In this document: piece after piece, positions 1 through 8,962 of the stretch
How the letters are laid out: every line of letters starts with the position of its first letter
How positions within the stretch are numbered: position 1 is the stretch's first letter
Source of the DNA: Bacteroidota bacterium
Lineage (GTDB): Bacteria > Bacteroidota > Bacteroidia > Bacteroidales > GCA-2711565
Assembly (NCBI GenBank): GCA_018816945.1
Contig: JAHIVC010000017.1
Coordinates: 1 to 43,450, forward strand
Reading direction: 5' to 3'
Length of the DNA stretch: 43,450 bases
Translations under genes and position numbers: made by a program
The notes under the pieces: generated by a model
The model's database searches: none
Told to the model about the DNA's origin: nothing
The model's input: only the letters and a program-made list of their open reading frames with translations

Positions 1-456
1 AGATGTAATTATTGCTGGCACATCTGATGGCGAACTCTAGCCATTCTTTTGTTTTTCGACATATAGTAACTTCTCTCCATTGGTAAAATAGAGTTTTTTC
101 CCATCCGGCGATAGCGTAAATTGTTGATAATATTCATTTTCCTTACAGAAGCTGGCTACTTCAGGTTTTGACCATTTTCCATCAACCATTTTCATGCAAT
201 AAATTCTATAAAACCTCTCACTATTTGGTTTTGCCGCCCAGTAAACCTCATTACCATCGGGAGTAAAAATTGCAGCACTATGCTCAAAATACTCAGAACG
301 AGATACAATATCAGGTGCAAATAATTCCGGAACTATTCCTGGAGGTTTTTGGCCAAGGTATGGCCCTTTCAAAACAGGGAATTCTTTTGGAGTTGTTTGG
401 CAATTTGCAATCGAAACAACCATAAGCATTACCAATAAAACTATTATTTTTTCCAT
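1..456 (-). pseudogene. PD40 propeller paralog a, interrupted by a stop codon (runs off the window)
   Basis: A signal peptide (residues 1-19) is followed by the family motif FPVLKGPYLGQKPPG and the first PD40 blades (FTPDGNEVYW, LSPDGKKLYF). The frame stops after 139 codons at a TAG (37-39). Paralogs in this window are 297-319 residues and have a conserved Trp at exactly this point (KLGWSKP, KNGWAKP). Beyond the stop the same frame continues open to the window edge, reading SSPSDVPAII. The simplest reading is one TGG to TAG change in an otherwise intact gene. PD40 proteins are exported beta-propellers with no assigned catalytic role. A candidate promoter (TATGTTTT, 508-515) and a phased direct repeat (540-573) lie upstream. 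A sequencing error cannot be excluded. Confidence 0.7.
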
Positions 457-539
457 TTCAAATTGTTCTTAAATTAATATAGCTTGAGTTTTCAATAGAT
501 TTAATCCAAAACATAAGAAAGAACTTATGGCTAGACAAT

Positions 540-573
540 TCTAGTTATGTCAACTAAGGCTCTATCAATTTTC
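540..573. promoter_or_regulatory. Possible LytTR-type operator upstream of PD40 paralog a
   Basis: Half-sites TCTAGTTATGTCA (540-552) and TCTATCAATTTTC (561-573) lie exactly 21 bp apart. Each matches the better site at 12851-12884 in 9 of 13 positions. On the minus strand the pair sits about 25 bp upstream of a candidate -7 box, an activator-like position. This is inference from spacing and similarity only. Confidence 0.3.
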
Positions 574-625
574 AATTTATAGTAATTGCATTATCTTTAA
601 TTGATATATTCAAAGGGTTTTACCA

Positions 626-1468
626 TTATACTACTTCAGTTGGCAGATTGGTTCTTTTTCTCCAGAAAAGAAATGCTAATACTATAGATATTAACGTGAG
701 TGCTACTCCAAACTCGCCAATAAAATATCCCGTAATTAAAGAGGTACCTGTGATTGGTGTAAAGAATGACTGAATAAAACCGTTGTGGCTTGCATGGATA
801 AACATACCAGTCCAAAGACTTCCTGACTTCAATCGAAGCCATGTGAATATGAAGCTAATCCCGGTTAGAAAAATTGTAAAGCAAAACAGGTTGAACCATA
901 ATGGAGTTGATTGATTGCCATAGATCCCATAAATAATCATCGGATAATGCCACACTGACCATACTATTCCTCTTGTAAAAGCCGCTGTGGTAAATCCGTA
1001 TTCCTTCGCAACTTGTGGAATTAGAAATCCAGTCCATCCAATTTCTTCACCGAGTGCAAATATACAACCCATTGTTAAAGAAATTGCGAGAGGAACAAGC
1101 CTAGAGACAACTTTTTCAGGTAGTAAATTGCCTAATCCAAGAAGCCACACAAGACTGTACCCAATAAGACAGTAAAAAAATGGGATTAAAATGCTCCATA
1201 TTTGATATTTCCATTTTCCCCAATGCCAACCAAAGCTGCCAACTTCTTTCTTGAATATAAGTACAGTTATAAGCGCTGCAACTGAAGGACTAGACATCCC
1301 ACCCAAAGCATATAGCCCATGCGCTGCATTCATACTTCCATTTATTATTGCCAAAAACATAAATGGAGTGCTTATTACATAAGTTAGGACAACAAACAAC
1401 CCAACACGTTGCCAGGTTCTTGGAATTTTAGCTAAAATATTCATAATACTTATTTTAAATGTTAACAA
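626..1468 (-). CDS. CPBP family intramembrane protease homolog with altered EExxxR motif
   Basis: This is a 280-residue multi-pass membrane protein with the CPBP (Abi, Rce1-like) signature motifs: EEIGWTGF at about 141-148, GIVWSVWHYP, and HASHNG. Active members cleave substrates within the membrane using the two Glu and downstream His residues. The usual Arg of EExxxR is Thr146 here (codon ACT), unlike the second copy at 5751-6560, which keeps it. A start at Met9 (1444) gives the more typical N-terminus MNILAKIPRTW and may be the real one. It lies 76 bp downstream of PD40 paralog b on the same strand and may be cotranscribed. The substrate is unknown, and activity is uncertain because of the substitution. 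Confidence 0.85.
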   Translation of the reverse strand: MLTFKISIMNILAKIPRTWQRVGLFVVLTYVISTPFMFLAIINGSMNAAHGLYALGGMSSPSVAALITVLIFKKEVGSFGWHWGKWKYQIWSILIPFFYCLIGYSLVWLLGLGNLLPEKVVSRLVPLAISLTMGCIFALGEEIGWTGFLIPQVAKEYGFTTAAFTRGIVWSVWHYPMIIYGIYGNQSTPLWFNLFCFTIFLTGISFIFTWLRLKSGSLWTGMFIHASHNGFIQSFFTPITGTSLITGYFIGEFGVALTLISIVLAFLFWRKRTNLPTEVV

Positions 1469-1544
1469 CTGTTTTATAATTTTTTAATAAAATACTCACT
1501 ATTAATTGTTTTTTTGGACTTATCAAATCTTATTGTTCTCTTAA

Positions 1545-2459
1545 TTAAAACTTTAACTCATTAATAATTTTTGTTGAAACCCAGTGCATCCCATTCATAA
1601 CTTCCTTTTGACTGATATAGAAAAGGTATTTTCCATCGGGAGTTACATAAGGTGCCAGATCGTGTTTGTCTGAGTTTATATAATTCCCTAAACTAATTGC
1701 CTTTGACCAGCTTCCGTCCTTGTTTTTAAAGCTTATATACAAATCTGATTTTTTGGTATCAACTCCATTTCTTGCAAAAATCAGGTAACTTTCATCTTGC
1801 GCAATATAAGGGGTAAAATCCTTGCCATCACTATTAATGTTGGCATCGAGTTTTTTAGGTTCCTGGTATTTACCACCATTATATTCAGAGATATAAATAT
1901 CCTGATTGCTACTGCCACTTATTTCTGAAGTAAAATAAAGATTCCCGTTTCGGGCAAGCGAAAAAGCCCAGTGGGTTGGATGCTGGCATATTACATCATC
2001 AATAAGTTTTGGTTTCGACCATCCAAGTTTTTGTCGCTCTACAAACCAAATCCTTTCCCTCTCTACTCCACCAGTTATATCCGGGTGAAAAGAGAGGAAA
2101 TAGATTCTTTTGCCATCGTATGAGAAGAAAGGATCCAATGGATCGAATCCTTCACCAAAATTTAAGATTACCGGCTCTGTCCAAATACCGTTAGCAATTT
2201 TTGAGTAATACAATTGATTTATTTCTCTGTTCATAGGCCGCCAAATAGCTTCGTTTAAATCTGGTGAGAAAATAATTGGAGTATGGTAACCCTGGGGTGA
2301 GGTCATTAGGTAAGGAGCAAACAATTCAGGTATTGATCCTGGTGTTTTTTGACCAAGATAGGCACCTTTTAAAACAGGGAAATCTTTTTGGCTGGTTTGG
2401 CAAATTGCTTGCAATATATGCAATAGTATTAGAATCAGGGTAAATGCTGCTTTTCTCAT
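1545..2459 (-). CDS. Exported PD40 (WD40-like) beta-propeller protein, paralog b
   Basis: The protein has 304 residues: signal peptide 1-20, family motif FPVLKGAYLGQKTPG at about 26-40, then PFFSYDGKRIYF, ARNGNLYFTS, IAQDESYLIFAR and VTPDGKYLFYIS, which are PD40 blade strands. It ends with MHWVSTKIINELKF, matching the C-terminal signature of its paralogs. No catalytic residues are evident. PD40/TolB-type propellers usually bind proteins or ligands in the periplasm, but no partner can be named here. It has 144 bp of its own upstream sequence. A weak 21-bp-period repeat (2466-2496) sits very close to the start codon. The CPBP homolog follows. Confidence 0.85.
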   Translation of the reverse strand: MRKAAFTLILILLHILQAICQTSQKDFPVLKGAYLGQKTPGSIPELFAPYLMTSPQGYHTPIIFSPDLNEAIWRPMNREINQLYYSKIANGIWTEPVILNFGEGFDPLDPFFSYDGKRIYFLSFHPDITGGVERERIWFVERQKLGWSKPKLIDDVICQHPTHWAFSLARNGNLYFTSEISGSSNQDIYISEYNGGKYQEPKKLDANINSDGKDFTPYIAQDESYLIFARNGVDTKKSDLYISFKNKDGSWSKAISLGNYINSDKHDLAPYVTPDGKYLFYISQKEVMNGMHWVSTKIINELKF

Positions 2460-2603
2460 ATTATGTCTATTTAATAAACTATTTCTTCTGTTTAATTCTA
2501 TTCTATTTATTTTTTTTAATCATTATCTTCTTGAATTATCATCAGATTTCATTCTTTACTTAAAAAGATTTAATTAACCAATATTGATTTTATCCTTTAA
2601 ATG

Positions 2604-4805
2604 CTAATCATTAATAACCCGAAATTTTATACAAGATGGATACTTAACAGAACGAAAAATACAATGCGTGGATTTATGAAAATCATCTTCGTTAGCATCA
2701 TAAATATTAATAAAGTTTTGTGGGTTAATATCAAACAATGGAAAACATGAACTTTGAACTTGAACCATTAGTTTATGTCCTTTTTTGAAAGTATAGCAGA
2801 CATCGTTGAGTTTAAATTTCACTTTTGTTATTTTTCCTGGAACAAATGGCTCAGGATTCTCAAAACCATTCCTGAACTTTCCCCGCATAACTCCCATACG
2901 AACTAATGATTGGTATTCTCCCATATGAGTTTTTTCAGAAATTCCTTTGAAATCTGGTTCATTACAAGGGTATACGTCAATAATTTTCACAAACCAGTCG
3001 GCATCAGTTCCTGTTGTCGAAACGTATAGTTCAACATCGATTTCACCAAGTAAAGTCAGATCATTTTCAAGTATTGTTGTTTCGTAACAAACAACATCTG
3101 GTCTTCGCGCTGCAAATCGTTGATCAGTTATCATAAAGTGCGAATCCCATCCATTTTCAATTTTATAGCTATGCGGAACAGGCTTTTTAGGATCGCTTAT
3201 ATACTCATCAAAGCTAGTTTTAGCCACTTCATTTTTCACATCCGAAAGTTTGTTGTTGTCTGAGAAATATAATGCTTTTTCGTAGGTGTTTTTTGGAGGC
3301 CACGATTGAAATTGGTGCCATTCTAACTTACCTACATCAAATGTTAGAGCTTCGGTATAATTTAATTTCCCTTTTCCCTTCAGATGGTAATTGAAAAAGG
3401 GCACTATCACTGAATCATCGTAAAATTGCCTTGTTGTTTGTTTGTTAACCAGAATCTCAGAATATCTTTCTTCGCCAAACGGGGAAGAATCCGTATGAAA
3501 CCAAGGCCCCATAACTATTGTATTTTTATTATCTGGACTGTTTTTTTCAATGGTTTTATATGCATTTAGCGTTCCAAAAAGATTTTCGGCATCATACCAC
3601 CCCCCAACATTCAAAACGGCTGTATTGATATTTCTGAGATATTGCCTGATGTTTCTTTCTTTCCAAAACTGATCATAGTTGCCATGAGACATCATTTCAT
3701 TCCAGAATGGAAGTCTATCGTTAAAATACTTTTCATTCCAATTCTTAAGTGGTCCAACACCTAAGAAAAATGAATAGAGATCAGGTGAAGAATATTTTAA
3801 AATGCTTTCAGGTGATTCAGAGATTAGATTTGAACGAGGAACGCCATTCGTTTTAAAAAAATTAACTGCTTGTAACAAATGAAATGCCCCATTCCGGTGA
3901 AAATCATCACCAATAAACCAGTCGGTGATTGGTGCTTCAGACAAAACGGCCACCAATGCAGGATGTTTCGACAGCAAGGCCATCAGACTGTAAAATGCAT
4001 GATATGAACCGCCTACCATACCAATTTTTCCATTATTGTTGGGAATATTATTTAGCAACCACTCAAAAGTATCGAAGGCATCGGTGCTTTCGTCAATATC
4101 TTTATTTGACTTCTTTTCAGGATTATAGGGTCTGACTTCAACAAATTCGCCTTCCGACATTCTTTTGCCGCGAACATCTTGAAAAACAAAGTTGTAGCCC
4201 TCTGTAACGAAAGACCACATTGGTCCAGGCAAACTTCTATAAGTATTTTTTTCGTAAGGCCCAATACCATAAGGGGATCTTACTAACAGAAAAGGAAATT
4301 TTTCTGTTGTACTTTTAGGACTATAAATAATTGTTTTCAGCTTAATTCCATCACGCATGGGAATATCAACAACTGTTTTTGTGTAATTTTTTAATGTGTA
4401 AACGAATCTTTGAGTTACAAACCAATCCTTAATTACATTAGATTTTTTGAATAATTCAATTGCAGTTTCGAAGTTGCCTGCAGTCATATAGGCTCTGCCA
4501 GCCTGATAAAATGCCCAATATGAATTTGGAAAGGATTCTGTACAAATATCAAATATTTTAAGAGACTCAATTGTTTTGTTCTCTTTTAATAGATTATTAC
4601 CTAAACAAATCAGTTCATTAACATTGATTAAATAATGGGTTGTATCTGATTTAAGTTGATCCCACTTATTAATTGCTATCTCAAATCCAACATTCTGAAT
4701 ATCATCATACAAGGCCTTTGCAAGATTAATTTTACCGTTTTGCTGAGAAAACAAGTTCAATTTTATTGTTAGCCCAATAAGAATAAGGAATAGTAATTTT
4801 TTCAT
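2604..4805 (-). CDS. CocE/NonD-type S15 hydrolase with N-terminal TPR-like segment
   Basis: This 733-residue protein begins with a signal peptide (1-20) and a helical segment with a TPR-like unit at about 95-130. The alpha/beta hydrolase starts near residue 145 (VDIPMRDGIKL). The catalytic triad is visible as Ser267 (GGSYHAF), Asp405 (GGWYDAENL) and His437 (GPWFHTD). The C-terminal jelly-roll typical of X-Pro dipeptidyl-peptidase/CocE proteins contains the usual GHKLMVQVQSS-like strand. Family members hydrolyse acyl or peptide esters or X-Pro dipeptides; the substrate here is not determinable. It is about 110 residues longer than ordinary CocE proteins because of the N-terminal part. Its start is 29 bp downstream of PD40 paralog c, so the two are probably cotranscribed. 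Confidence 0.9.
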   Translation of the reverse strand: MKKLLFLILIGLTIKLNLFSQQNGKINLAKALYDDIQNVGFEIAINKWDQLKSDTTHYLINVNELICLGNNLLKENKTIESLKIFDICTESFPNSYWAFYQAGRAYMTAGNFETAIELFKKSNVIKDWFVTQRFVYTLKNYTKTVVDIPMRDGIKLKTIIYSPKSTTEKFPFLLVRSPYGIGPYEKNTYRSLPGPMWSFVTEGYNFVFQDVRGKRMSEGEFVEVRPYNPEKKSNKDIDESTDAFDTFEWLLNNIPNNNGKIGMVGGSYHAFYSLMALLSKHPALVAVLSEAPITDWFIGDDFHRNGAFHLLQAVNFFKTNGVPRSNLISESPESILKYSSPDLYSFFLGVGPLKNWNEKYFNDRLPFWNEMMSHGNYDQFWKERNIRQYLRNINTAVLNVGGWYDAENLFGTLNAYKTIEKNSPDNKNTIVMGPWFHTDSSPFGEERYSEILVNKQTTRQFYDDSVIVPFFNYHLKGKGKLNYTEALTFDVGKLEWHQFQSWPPKNTYEKALYFSDNNKLSDVKNEVAKTSFDEYISDPKKPVPHSYKIENGWDSHFMITDQRFAARRPDVVCYETTILENDLTLLGEIDVELYVSTTGTDADWFVKIIDVYPCNEPDFKGISEKTHMGEYQSLVRMGVMRGKFRNGFENPEPFVPGKITKVKFKLNDVCYTFKKGHKLMVQVQSSCFPLFDINPQNFINIYDANEDDFHKSTHCIFRSVKYPSCIKFRVIND

Positions 4806-4834
4806 TTTGCTTTAATTTTTTGTTTTAACATTTA

Positions 4835-5725
4835 TTATTGCTTTAACCTTAACTCTTCAATAATTTTTGCAGAGACCCAATAAATATCTGATAATTCGTT
4901 CACCTCATTATAGCGGCTAAAGAAAATGTATTTACCATCATGTGAAAGGGCCGGACAGGTTTCACTGTACTCACTATTTACACGTTTGCCTAAATTTATA
5001 GGCTTTCCCCATTGATCAGCTTTATTTTTAAAAACGACACAAATATCACTTTCGCCTAAACCATTTAAGTCGCCGTCAATCAGTGCAAAACTCTCATCGG
5101 GGGCTATAAAACAATGAAAACCGAACGGGAGTCCTACCAATTCAGGTTTAGCATATCTTCCATTTTGGAACTTAGACTTATAAATTTTACGATCATCAAT
5201 ATTGCTGTAATAAAGTGTTTTATTTGAGGAACAAACAGGGTAGAATGCTGGAAATGCAGCTACAACTGTATCAAGTATTCTTTGATTCACCCAACCTTGA
5301 GAAGAAATATCCACACTCCATAATCGTATTCGGTCCCATTGGTTAAACGGAGCAAAATATATTTGCTTCCCATCTGGAGTAAAAAAAGGCTCCATTTCAT
5401 TAGTGAACTTGCCATTCGACAAAGAGGTCTTTTTGGGTTTAGCCCAACCATTTTTTGTTTTTTTGGTGTATATAACTGAAGCAGTATCACGCTCCTGAGT
5501 ACCAACCAGCAACTCTTTTCCATTGGGAGAAAAGCTTACTCCAAATTCGAACCGTCCCTTTTCAGAGATTAGGTCTTTGGCAAATATTTTAGCCGTATCT
5601 CCCGGAGGGATTTGTCCGAAGTATTTGCCTTTCAATACTGGAAATTCATTTAGGTTGCTCTGGCAATAAGCAATTGAAACTTGCAATAAGATTGCAAATA
5701 ATATCATTAATATTCGTATTTTCAT
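4835..5725 (-). CDS. Exported PD40 beta-propeller protein, paralog c
   Basis: Starting at the ATG at 5723-5725 gives 296 residues with a clean signal peptide (MKIRILMILFAILLQVSIAYC). A longer reading from 5776 would overlap the upstream CPBP gene and add a charged tail, so the shorter start is preferred. The motif FPVLKGKYFGQIPPG is followed by blades FSPNGKELLV, FTPDGKQIYFAPF, IAPDESFALIDG and LSHDGKYIFFSR. The C-terminus is IYWVSAKIIEELRLKQ, the best example of the family tail. It lies 25 bp after the CPBP gene and 29 bp before the S15 hydrolase, giving a propeller between two hydrolytic enzymes in one transcription unit. Function is unknown. Confidence 0.87.
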   Translation of the reverse strand: MKIRILMILFAILLQVSIAYCQSNLNEFPVLKGKYFGQIPPGDTAKIFAKDLISEKGRFEFGVSFSPNGKELLVGTQERDTASVIYTKKTKNGWAKPKKTSLSNGKFTNEMEPFFTPDGKQIYFAPFNQWDRIRLWSVDISSQGWVNQRILDTVVAAFPAFYPVCSSNKTLYYSNIDDRKIYKSKFQNGRYAKPELVGLPFGFHCFIAPDESFALIDGDLNGLGESDICVVFKNKADQWGKPINLGKRVNSEYSETCPALSHDGKYIFFSRYNEVNELSDIYWVSAKIIEELRLKQ

Positions 5726-5750
5726 TTTTTTACAAATTTTTATTTTATTA

Positions 5751-6560
5751 TTACTTTTGAATACTTGTATATCCAAGGGTTCCCTTTGATATTATTAATA
5801 TAATGATTGCCATAAGGAAATAAACAATTGTTTTTATTAAGGTAAATTCATCCTTCACGAAATCGAAAACATGAGTTTCCATTGGGAAATATCTAAATAC
5901 TACGTTTGTTCCTGCATGTAGTAACATCACTGGAATAATGCTTTTCTTTGAATTGTAGTAAAGCCAAGTTAATATTATTGATAGCGGAATGCAATAAAGA
6001 ATGAACCAAATAAAAGATTGGTCACCCCCATCCCAATTTCCAAGAAAGTAAAGAGGTAAATGCCAAATAGCCCAACCAAATCCAACAATTAAATGAACAA
6101 CGTAGATATTGAAACGGTTCATTAATACAGGAGTAATATATCCTCGCCAACCTGGTTCTTCATTTCCGCCAGTTAGCAATGCTGTTGGTAGAATGGCAAC
6201 AAAGTAAAATAACCATTTATAGCTAAAAATCAAACCTGATTTACCTCCAATAGCTAAATAAATAACATGATGCGTAACCGCAATTACAAATGGTAGAATA
6301 ATAGCACCTATTATATACCATTTGTAATTAATTCTGAAATTGAATGTTTTTTTAAACCAATCTTTTAGACCTGTTTTACCATTACTGAACCTAACCATGA
6401 TTATCGCTGAACCAAATGGACCAAATCCTCCTAAAAGCATTGTAATTATGGTTAAATCTTTTGGCAATAAACTATCCCCCAATATCCAAATAGTCCAACT
6501 TAAAAAATATGTAAGGATAAAATAAAACCACCAGTCGGCTTTGACCAGAAATTTTTTCAT
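5751..6560 (-). CDS. CPBP family intramembrane glutamic protease
   Basis: With the ATG at 6558-6560 this is a 269-residue membrane protein with about seven or eight hydrophobic segments. The CPBP motifs are intact: Glu134-Glu135...Arg139 (EEPGWRG), GFGWAIWHLP, and HAGTN near the C-terminus. Known relatives are Rce1-type proteases and bacteriocin-immunity or processing proteins. A longer frame to 6602 exists, but those extra codons fall in a low-complexity stretch (ATGAGTTATGAGTTAAAAGT) typical of dispersed Bacteroidota intergenic repeats, so I reject that start. The gene lies 50 bp after the ankyrin-propeller gene and 25 bp before PD40 paralog c. Confidence 0.9.
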   Translation of the reverse strand: MKKFLVKADWWFYFILTYFLSWTIWILGDSLLPKDLTIITMLLGGFGPFGSAIIMVRFSNGKTGLKDWFKKTFNFRINYKWYIIGAIILPFVIAVTHHVIYLAIGGKSGLIFSYKWLFYFVAILPTALLTGGNEEPGWRGYITPVLMNRFNIYVVHLIVGFGWAIWHLPLYFLGNWDGGDQSFIWFILYCIPLSIILTWLYYNSKKSIIPVMLLHAGTNVVFRYFPMETHVFDFVKDEFTLIKTIVYFLMAIIILIISKGTLGYTSIQK

Positions 6561-6610
6561 AATTTTTTTCTTTTTATTCTTAACTTTTAACTCATAACTC
6601 ATAATTTAAC

Positions 6611-8251
6611 TCATTCCTTCGGTCTTAACTCCTCAATAAATTTTGCAGACACCCAATAAGGAATAAATTTATCGCCGATATTATGAACGAAAAACATATA
6701 TTTTCCATCATGCGTTACAATTGGGCAATGACCTTCACATCCAATAATATCCGTTAAACTCTTCTCTTTTGTCCAACTACCATCTTTTTTCCTGAATAAG
6801 ATCTGTAATTCTTTTAAAGTTGAGATAATTAAATAGCTGCCATCAGGTGCAATAAATGGTGAATGAGCTTCTACTTCTTTCAGGTTATCTATTATTTTGG
6901 GTTCAGTATATGTGCCATTCTTGAACTCAGAACAGTATATTCTTGAGGATACAGTTCCATTTTGTCTGGCACCAAAGTATAAATTGCCATTTTTATCAAC
7001 AGACGACTGCCAGTGTATCCCAGGAATAGAGTTGATTATTTCGGGTAAAGGATATGGTTCGGACCAACCTGTATTCGTTTTGTCCATTGCATAAATTAAT
7101 TCTATAGGAGGCTGTCCTTGAACCAGCTGCATAGAAAGATAATAAAATGTCTTCCCATTTGGAGAAATGAATGGTACATCACTATAGTTCATGTTTGTGA
7201 GCGTATCGGGAATTGTCCATTTACCATCAATTTTTTTAGAAAACAAAAAGCTCATTGGCACCATTGATTTCCCGTAAAGTTCATTTCCATCCGGAGTAAA
7301 TGCAATGGAACTATGGTAATTGTACTGAGCAGCCAGAATTCCGGGAGCAAAAGGAACTGCCTTTTTACCGGGTTTATCCTGTCCAAGATAATCGCCTTTA
7401 ATTACCGGAAACTGCTGCGGACTTTTATCTGCTCCAATTGAATCAAGGTAATTAACAACGGATGTCATCCTTGATTCACTTGAAAGATTATAAGCGGTTT
7501 TTCCTGTCGTTGTTCTTATATTTTTATCTATCCCTTTTTTAATAAGCAGATCAACAATAGATTTATTGCCATTATATGCTGCAATATGAAGAGGATTCCA
7601 ACCATAAATATTTGTTTTATCTGCAAGGACCCCGAATTCAATCAATTTTGCGACCAATTCAGTTGAATTGCTTTCGGCGGCAAAATGAATAAGGTTACTT
7701 TTGGCTTCGCTTTCAAAAGTGGGGTTTAATCCAAACAGCAAACATTTCTCAAAATAGTCGACACATCCCACTTTAAGAGCCGCAATTAGCAAATTTGTAC
7801 CTTCTGTAGTCTTTGGATCAGGGATATTAAACCCACTTTCGATCAGATATTCTGCAACTTCAATTCTACCTCTCGACAATGCTTCAGCCATTGCCGACCA
7901 GCCAAATTGTGACTTGTAGTTAATATCAGCACCTTTTTCAATAAGCAGTTTTGTAACTTTAATTCCTGCAAACATTAGTGGGGAGTAAAAATTTCCATTT
8001 GGGAGATTAATGTCCGAACCTTTGTCTATTAAATAACTAGCAATCTCATCATTATCATATGCTGCTGCAACATGCAGAGGAGTTGACTGACGAGCATTTC
8101 TGATTGAAACAAGTTGGGGGTCTTTTTCGACAAGTTCTTTAACCTTTGTAAGGTCGCCATTGCGAATGGCATCGAATATTTCCTGGGCTTGGGTGTTGAT
8201 AACAAAAATTAACAGCACAGCGAATAAAAAAAATATTTTTTGTGTTTTCAT
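6611..8251 (-). CDS. Exported ankyrin-repeat / PD40 propeller fusion protein, paralog d
   Basis: This 546-residue protein has two parts. Residues 1-22 are a signal peptide. Residues 24-276 carry about seven ankyrin repeats (for example STPLHVAAAYDNDEIASYLI and WNPLHIAAYNGNKSIVDLLI). At residue 281 the family motif FPVIKGDYLGQDKPG begins a complete PD40 propeller, ending in YWVSAKFIEELRPKE. In the single-domain paralogs this motif directly follows the signal peptide, so the ankyrin block has been inserted between export signal and propeller. Both modules usually mediate protein-protein contact, which suggests a scaffold or recognition role in the periplasm. No catalytic residues are seen. It is 67 bp from the NTF2-like gene upstream. 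Confidence 0.88.
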   Translation of the reverse strand: MKTQKIFFLFAVLLIFVINTQAQEIFDAIRNGDLTKVKELVEKDPQLVSIRNARQSTPLHVAAAYDNDEIASYLIDKGSDINLPNGNFYSPLMFAGIKVTKLLIEKGADINYKSQFGWSAMAEALSRGRIEVAEYLIESGFNIPDPKTTEGTNLLIAALKVGCVDYFEKCLLFGLNPTFESEAKSNLIHFAAESNSTELVAKLIEFGVLADKTNIYGWNPLHIAAYNGNKSIVDLLIKKGIDKNIRTTTGKTAYNLSSESRMTSVVNYLDSIGADKSPQQFPVIKGDYLGQDKPGKKAVPFAPGILAAQYNYHSSIAFTPDGNELYGKSMVPMSFLFSKKIDGKWTIPDTLTNMNYSDVPFISPNGKTFYYLSMQLVQGQPPIELIYAMDKTNTGWSEPYPLPEIINSIPGIHWQSSVDKNGNLYFGARQNGTVSSRIYCSEFKNGTYTEPKIIDNLKEVEAHSPFIAPDGSYLIISTLKELQILFRKKDGSWTKEKSLTDIIGCEGHCPIVTHDGKYMFFVHNIGDKFIPYWVSAKFIEELRPKE

Positions 8252-8318
8252 TTTTTATTAGATTTTAAAGAGATTTACTCCTTCCATCACATCAAAGCCA
8301 TCGTATTGGGATAATCAC

Positions 8319-8774
8319 CTATTTCGGAAATGCATAAAATGTTTTGGTTACAATTTTCCATCCATCCCTAAACTTGTACAGGTTCATATAATCCGTATAA
8401 ATTTGCTTTTCTTTATGGTATATTTCCACAATTGCGATGGCAGCATATCCTGTAATATGCACCATAGGTATTTTGTACGTTGTGCCCGGGGTTAACCCTA
8501 CAGGATTTCTTTCAAACATTGGGATAAACCTGAAAGCTTTTGATTTTGTACAAGTATCATTCAGTACGTTATAGATGTTTATATCGCACTCCGGATACCA
8601 GCCGGCTTTAATCTTATTCACATTCCCCTCGTTAAAAATTCCATCGACATATGCAGTAACGATAACATTCTTGATGGCTTCTTTCTCATTTTCCTGATTT
8701 TCTTGTGCAAGTGAGGCAATAGGTAATGCAATAACCATGATGGTCATTGTTAAAAGGTTGATTAAGTTTTTCAT
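8319..8774 (-). CDS. Exported NTF2-like (putative lumazine-binding type) protein
   Basis: The protein has 151 residues: signal peptide 1-23, then one NTF2-fold domain. Features of the Lumazine_bd_2/NTF2-like group are the helix EKEAIKNVIVTAYVDGIFN at the start and the closing strands YTDYMNLYKFRDGWKIVTKTF. These proteins are common in Bacteroidota. Most have no proven enzyme activity, and some bind small molecules in the cone-shaped pocket. It is the first gene of the likely unit running through ankyrin-PD40, CPBP, PD40 c and the S15 hydrolase. A phased repeat at 8812-8844 and a candidate -7 element (TAATTTTT, 8792-8799) lie in its 188-bp upstream region. Confidence 0.8.
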   Translation of the reverse strand: MKNLINLLTMTIMVIALPIASLAQENQENEKEAIKNVIVTAYVDGIFNEGNVNKIKAGWYPECDINIYNVLNDTCTKSKAFRFIPMFERNPVGLTPGTTYKIPMVHITGYAAIAIVEIYHKEKQIYTDYMNLYKFRDGWKIVTKTFYAFPK

Positions 8775-8811
8775 TTTTATAAGATTTGGTTAAAAATTAA
8801 GTATTTATTAT

Positions 8812-8844
8812 TCTATCGATGCTCAAAAAGTACTATCAATCTGT
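8812..8844. promoter_or_regulatory. Possible LytTR-type operator upstream of the NTF2-like gene
   Basis: Half-sites TCTATCGATGCTC (8812-8824) and ACTATCAATCTGT (8832-8844) are 20 bp apart. They share the CTATC(A/G)AT core with the site at 12851-12884. The pair begins 38 bp upstream of the start codon at 8774 and just upstream of a candidate -7 box. The assignment rests on pattern only. Confidence 0.4.
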
Positions 8845-8962
8845 TTTGGTTAAATAAATTAATACAAATTACCTGAATAGATTATTGAACTTCATTTTGC
8901 TTAAAACATGCAGTATCGATCCAATCTGCAATAAAATATTAGGTGTAATCATACTTATGAAT

